The notes beneath the pieces were generated by a model that was given only the letters and a program-made list of their open reading frames with translations, searched no databases and had not been told where the DNA came from. DNA of 33,011 bases from a virus. The translations under genes were made by a program, and so were the position numbers. The stretch is taken from positions 1-33,011 of IMG/VR virus record IMGVR_UViG_3300004807_000071; one strand, 5' to 3'. Every line of letters begins with the position of its first letter. The first letter of the stretch is position 1. This document shows, in pieces, positions 30,012 through 33,011 of this stretch.

Positions 30012-30629
30012 TTACTTACCTACGGCAAACCAATTGATGCTTACACCGGAAGCGTAAGAGCCACCGAGGCTCGTTGTGAAATAGCTGCCCGTGTAAGGGC
30101 CGGTTCCGATCAGAGCTCCGATCAAGGCCACATAATTTCCGGCAGCTTGACCTGAGACCGACGCTATCACCAAAGGCGGCGTGGTGAAATTTTGCGAAAA
30201 CGTGATGGTTCCACCATTTGCTCCAGCGGTAACGCTGGTGGCTTGTCCCCATTGCATCAAGAACCCGCCAGGCAAGGTGTAATACCCAGGAACGCCAGAT
30301 TGATTGTTTTGGTTCAAACTGTAGGGCGTAACGGCTTGTGTGTTGTTCGTGCCCGTCTTGACTTGTGCGGCAGTGGCAAGCGCGCTGGGCGCAAGCGCCG
30401 CTGCAGTCCCGATCCCCGTTGCTGCGGCGATCTGCGACAGCGTGGCCCCATAGGGCGTAGATCCGGCATTGATCAGAACAGTCTCTGAACCCGTCAGCGT
30501 ATAGCTGCCTGCGGTGACCGTGGTGGCCTGGCTGGGCAACGTGCCGGTGTAGGTAAAATTTTGATCAAGATCCGACGCAGGAAGGTTCCCGCTGAGGTTC
30601 GCAAAGATGTATGGGAAGTTGATAGCCAT
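30012..30629 (-). CDS. short tail fibre with gp53-like C-terminal domain
   Basis: 205 aa. N-terminal 35 residues include FANLSGNLPASDLDQNFTYT, the start of many phage fibre proteins. A linker with a short helix follows, then from about 130 the gp53-like C-terminal fibre domain: GYYTLPGGFLMQWGQATSV, TFSQNFTTPPLVIASVSG and the terminal GVSINWFAVGK. This domain sits at the tip of host-binding fibres. The gene lies, unusually, between the adaptor and the tail hub gene, overlapping the former by TAATG. Confidence 0.8.
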   Translation of the reverse strand: MAINFPYIFANLSGNLPASDLDQNFTYTGTLPSQATTVTAGSYTLTGSETVLINAGSTPYGATLSQIAAATGIGTAAALAPSALATAAQVKTGTNNTQAVTPYSLNQNNQSGVPGYYTLPGGFLMQWGQATSVTAGANGGTITFSQNFTTPPLVIASVSGQAAGNYVALIGALIGTGPYTGSYFTTSLGGSYASGVSINWFAVGK

Positions 30630-31555
30630 TACCAGACCTCGCTGTCATAGGCGCTGGGCGACATCGACGGCGTCGTCGCCACGCCATTTTCTATCAGGTT
30701 CTCGCGGAATAGAGCCTGCATGAATTGCGCGTCGTCCTTACGTTGCGCGTTCAGATAGGCCAGATACGCCGCATAGTATTTCACACTCGCGGTGAAGGGA
30801 TCCGGGATTGCCTCGACCGTGGCGTCCGTGACAAGCGGGATCGGGTTGCAATAGGCGTCCCAGTCCATCTGGCTCTGGATCGCCGGGATCGGCCACAGGT
30901 AACAGGATCCGCCAGCCCCTCGACCATACTGCGACCAGATCGACGGATAGTTCTGCTGGCCTACATTCCATGCGCGGTACTGCGCCTGGAGCGTTGTCCA
31001 GGACTTGTAGTCCAGCGTGGGCTTCATTGATCCCCACGACACCGACACCGACTGCAGACCAATGATTTCGGAAGCGCCTGGCTGCACCTGTTGCAGCGCG
31101 GTGATGTAGCTGCTGAACGGATACACTTCTTGGTTCACAACCGTCTTCACTGCCGGCGTCAGGGAAATGGTTCCCACCACCGCGCCCGATCCGGTGGAAT
31201 CCGTGATCGTGATTGTAGGCGTCAAAACATATCCAGAGCCCGCGGTAGTGACCGTCAGGGCGGTGATGACGCCACTCAATACCGTTGGGGTCACAACCGC
31301 CTGCGTTCCTCCGGTGATGCCGTCAGGCGCACTCACAGTGACCGTGGGGGCGGTGTAGTTGGTTCCGCCACTAGTGAGGGTCACGGATGTGATGGAGCTC
31401 GTGGACGGGAGCAGGACACGCAGACACTGTGAAAGTTCGCACACGCGATTGCGCGCGCGGTTGATGTAGTTGGTCAGATTGCTCTGGGAAAAAAACAGAT
31501 AGTTCGGGTCATTCAGCAGCAGCGCTGTGTCGATCAGATATTGGTTCAGCGCCAT
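30629..31555 (-). CDS. head-tail adaptor/connector with inserted G-x-GY module
   Basis: 308 aa. N-terminal helices LNQYLIDTALLLNDPNYLFF and NLTNYINRARNRVCELSQCL, and the C-terminal half (SWTTLQAQYRAWNVGQQNYP, DATVEAIPDPFTASVKYYAA, YLAYLNAQRKDDAQFM) match podovirus head-tail adaptor (P22 gp4-like) proteins that dock under the portal. Residues about 53-138 are a beta insert, TNYTAPTVTVS and GSGYVLTPTITITDS, the same type as in the tail hub protein. The join VVNQEVYPFSSY resumes the adaptor fold. Confidence 0.75.
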   Translation of the reverse strand: MALNQYLIDTALLLNDPNYLFFSQSNLTNYINRARNRVCELSQCLRVLLPSTSSITSVTLTSGGTNYTAPTVTVSAPDGITGGTQAVVTPTVLSGVITALTVTTAGSGYVLTPTITITDSTGSGAVVGTISLTPAVKTVVNQEVYPFSSYITALQQVQPGASEIIGLQSVSVSWGSMKPTLDYKSWTTLQAQYRAWNVGQQNYPSIWSQYGRGAGGSCYLWPIPAIQSQMDWDAYCNPIPLVTDATVEAIPDPFTASVKYYAAYLAYLNAQRKDDAQFMQALFRENLIENGVATTPSMSPSAYDSEVW

Positions 31556-31576
31556 GTGTGTTCCCTCAAACAGTTA

Positions 31577-31606
31577 GGGGACCGGCACGTCGCCGCACCG
31601 ATCCCC
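31577..31606 (-). terminator. hairpin downstream of the capsid-associated gene
   Basis: On the minus strand GGGGATCGG pairs with CCGGTCCCC (9 pairs, one U-G that is allowed only in the minus-strand RNA), followed by TAACTGTTTG. A second short stem lies upstream. This weak terminator or processing site sits in the 94-base gap after the capsid genes, where partial termination would favour high capsid expression. Confidence 0.45.
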
Positions 31607-31649
31607 CATCATGCCCCTTGCGTGCCCCCACGCGAAGAGATCTTTCACA

Positions 31650-32804
31650 TTAGAACGGTTGCAGAACCGTCAGGTCAACCGGGGAGGCACCCAGACCCAG
31701 CGTGATACCCGACACGATGGTCGAAGCCGCCGTGGTCAGGTTGGAGTCAACCACCGGATACGGGATGGCTTGGACCAGACCACCGTCGATCACGGTAGCC
31801 GCCGTCAGCTGAGCCGTAGCAATCGCACCAGAGTTCGTTGCACCAGCCAGCTGAGCCTGGCGGGGCTGGAACAGACCAGCGCCGATTGCCGGGTTCTTCA
31901 CGCTCGGGGTGGATGCGTTCAGACCGTTGAAGGTGCGCAGATTGAACTGCGTACCGTAACCCGCACCCGACGTGGTAGCCGCGCTGTTGGTCGGGGTGAT
32001 GCTCATGCACATCACGATGGTCGCCGCCGCCGAAGAACCGCCGCCGCCCGAGAAGGACAGGGTCGGGATCGCCGTACCGGCCAGAACCGTCGTACCCGGC
32101 TGAGTGCAGACCACCGCCGAGATCGTCTGGGCGCCGCCAGCCGAACCGGACGCGACCAGAGCGGTCGTGTACGAACCAACAGTCGTCGGACCCACCGTGC
32201 CCTGAGTAGATTCGCGCTGGTCAGGGATCAGGGTGATGGTCGGAGCAACGGTATAACCGGCGCCCTGGTCCACAACAGTCAGGGTCGGAACACCGGACGA
32301 GATCGTCGCGGTGATCGTGGCCTGAATGCCGCCGATTGGGGGAGGAGACACCAGCACCAGAGGTGCATAGTTGTAACCCGCGCCAGCCGTGACCGTGGTG
32401 ATGGTGGTGCTGATCGCGCCACCCACGATGGCCTTCCAGGTGGAACCACCCGAGGAAGCCGTCACGGTCGGAGCCGAGGTGTAACCCGAACCCGAGTTGG
32501 TCACCACGGCACCGATCGCGAAGCCCGTCATGTTGGCCAGACGGAAGTTCACGCCATCCGAGGAGATGGTGGTGGGCGTGTTGCCCGCGTTCGGGAAGTT
32601 GCGCCAGATGCCCGTGATGGGATCCAGGAACTGGATGAACGTGTACGGACCCGGAGTGATGAGCCACTGGCCCGCCGGGATGTAGTAGGTCGTGCCCGCC
32701 GGCAGATAGACTTCGTTGCCGAAGACCGGGCCGGTGTACGGGGTGACGAGGCCGGGGTTGAGCGGAAGACCAACGCCCGCTCCGCGCATGGGAGTGATTG
32801 CCAT
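31650..32804 (-). CDS. capsid-associated (decoration-like) protein with G-x-GYT repeats
   Basis: 384 aa, preceded by AAGGAG. Residues 1-90 form a beta domain (TYYIPAGQWLITPGPYTFIQ, FLDPITGIWRNFPNAGNTPT). Residues about 96-195 are three G-x-GYTSAPTVT-type repeats (GSGYTSAPTVTASSGG, GAGYNYAPLVLVS, GAGYTVAPTITLI). The rest is Ala/Thr/Gly-rich. The position, immediately after the major capsid gene, suggests a decoration or head-surface protein made in large amounts. The role is inferred from order and composition. Confidence 0.65.
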   Translation of the reverse strand: MAITPMRGAGVGLPLNPGLVTPYTGPVFGNEVYLPAGTTYYIPAGQWLITPGPYTFIQFLDPITGIWRNFPNAGNTPTTISSDGVNFRLANMTGFAIGAVVTNSGSGYTSAPTVTASSGGSTWKAIVGGAISTTITTVTAGAGYNYAPLVLVSPPPIGGIQATITATISSGVPTLTVVDQGAGYTVAPTITLIPDQRESTQGTVGPTTVGSYTTALVASGSAGGAQTISAVVCTQPGTTVLAGTAIPTLSFSGGGGSSAAATIVMCMSITPTNSAATTSGAGYGTQFNLRTFNGLNASTPSVKNPAIGAGLFQPRQAQLAGATNSGAIATAQLTAATVIDGGLVQAIPYPVVDSNLTTAASTIVSGITLGLGASPVDLTVLQPF

Positions 32805-32816
32805 GGTGAGGGCTCC

Positions 32817-33011
32817 TTAGAAGCTGGCGCCGGCAACGGCGGAAAGCTGCATCCCAGACGACGGCTTCGTATTCACGAGAGCCATGGCTGCGATGATCAC
32901 TCCGACATTGGCGATCTGGTTGTTGGCGATCAGCGAGTGCCAGCCAGAGAACGCGAAGTTCGCGTCTTCCGAAATGTACAGGCCGAGATACTTGGAGTTG
33001 ATGATGTAGGC
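32817..33011 (-). CDS. major capsid protein, C-terminal part
   Basis: 64 residues to the TAA at 32817-32819; the rest lies beyond the right edge. The end reads YLGLYISEDANFAFSGWHSL, IANNQIANVGVIIAAMALV and NTKPSSGMQLSAV, a strand-helix pattern at the C-terminus of HK97-fold coat proteins in related podoviruses (NQ-x-x-x-VG-x-x-x-x-x-LAL-x-x-KP). Gene order, upstream of decoration and adaptor genes, agrees. Confidence is limited by the partial sequence. Confidence 0.65.
   Translation of the reverse strand, partial: AYIINSKYLGLYISEDANFAFSGWHSLIANNQIANVGVIIAAMALVNTKPSSGMQLSAVAGASF

Overview
The window is phage DNA: a GC-rich genome segment (G/C-rich third codon positions in most genes) of a tailed phage, most probably a podovirus-like virus of an alphaproteobacterium or another high-GC Gram-negative host. 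The evidence for a phage is the run of virion genes (C-terminus of a major capsid protein, connector/adaptor, tail hub, several tail fibres, Gly/Ala-rich and very long ejection-type proteins) followed by a lysis cassette with a lipoprotein o-spanin, which implies an outer membrane. No integrase, repressor, terminase, portal or replication gene is in the window. The host is an inference only.

Layout, following transcription on the minus strand from right to left: 33011-30629 holds the capsid protein end, a capsid-associated protein and the head-tail adaptor. 30629-26799 holds a small fibre, the tail hub/stabilisation protein, two small conserved proteins and a short tail adaptor. 26795-20989 is a fibre region (1165-aa NGGTG-repeat fibre with a beta-helix end, Ig-like protein, two further repeat proteins). 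20989-14449 carries a GNAT-like protein and the internal or ejection proteins, one with an M15 peptidase domain, plus a small membrane protein. 14448-11555 has two more virion proteins. 11553-10607 is a compact lysis cassette (putative holin, GH24 endolysin, overlapping i-spanin and o-spanin). 10549-8871 holds small conserved phage genes joined by ATGA overlaps and ends in a tRNA-Lys(CUU).

Between the two halves of the minus-strand late region lies an accessory island, 8908-6257. It contains three plus-strand genes (zinc-ribbon protein, KGG-motif protein, HTH protein), three small minus-strand genes, a minus-strand terminator, a plus-strand terminator, and about 450 bases without a credible ORF that fold into a series of strong helices. 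G-U wobbles place that structured RNA on the plus strand. It is the best candidate here for an undescribed element. Left of it the late region resumes with two tiny basic proteins, a 1363-aa polyvalent protein with two zincin-like motifs, a previously hidden 54-aa gene overlapping its 3' end, and a 581-aa protein with a lysozyme-like domain. This last gene meets a convergent plus-strand gene end at position 138.

Working together, the late genes would build the capsid and short tail, load enzymes that digest peptidoglycan during DNA entry (M15 peptidase, lysozyme-like domain, possibly the polyvalent zincin), recognise the host with at least two fibre systems, and finally lyse the cell. Several virion genes share inserted Gly/Thr-rich surface modules.
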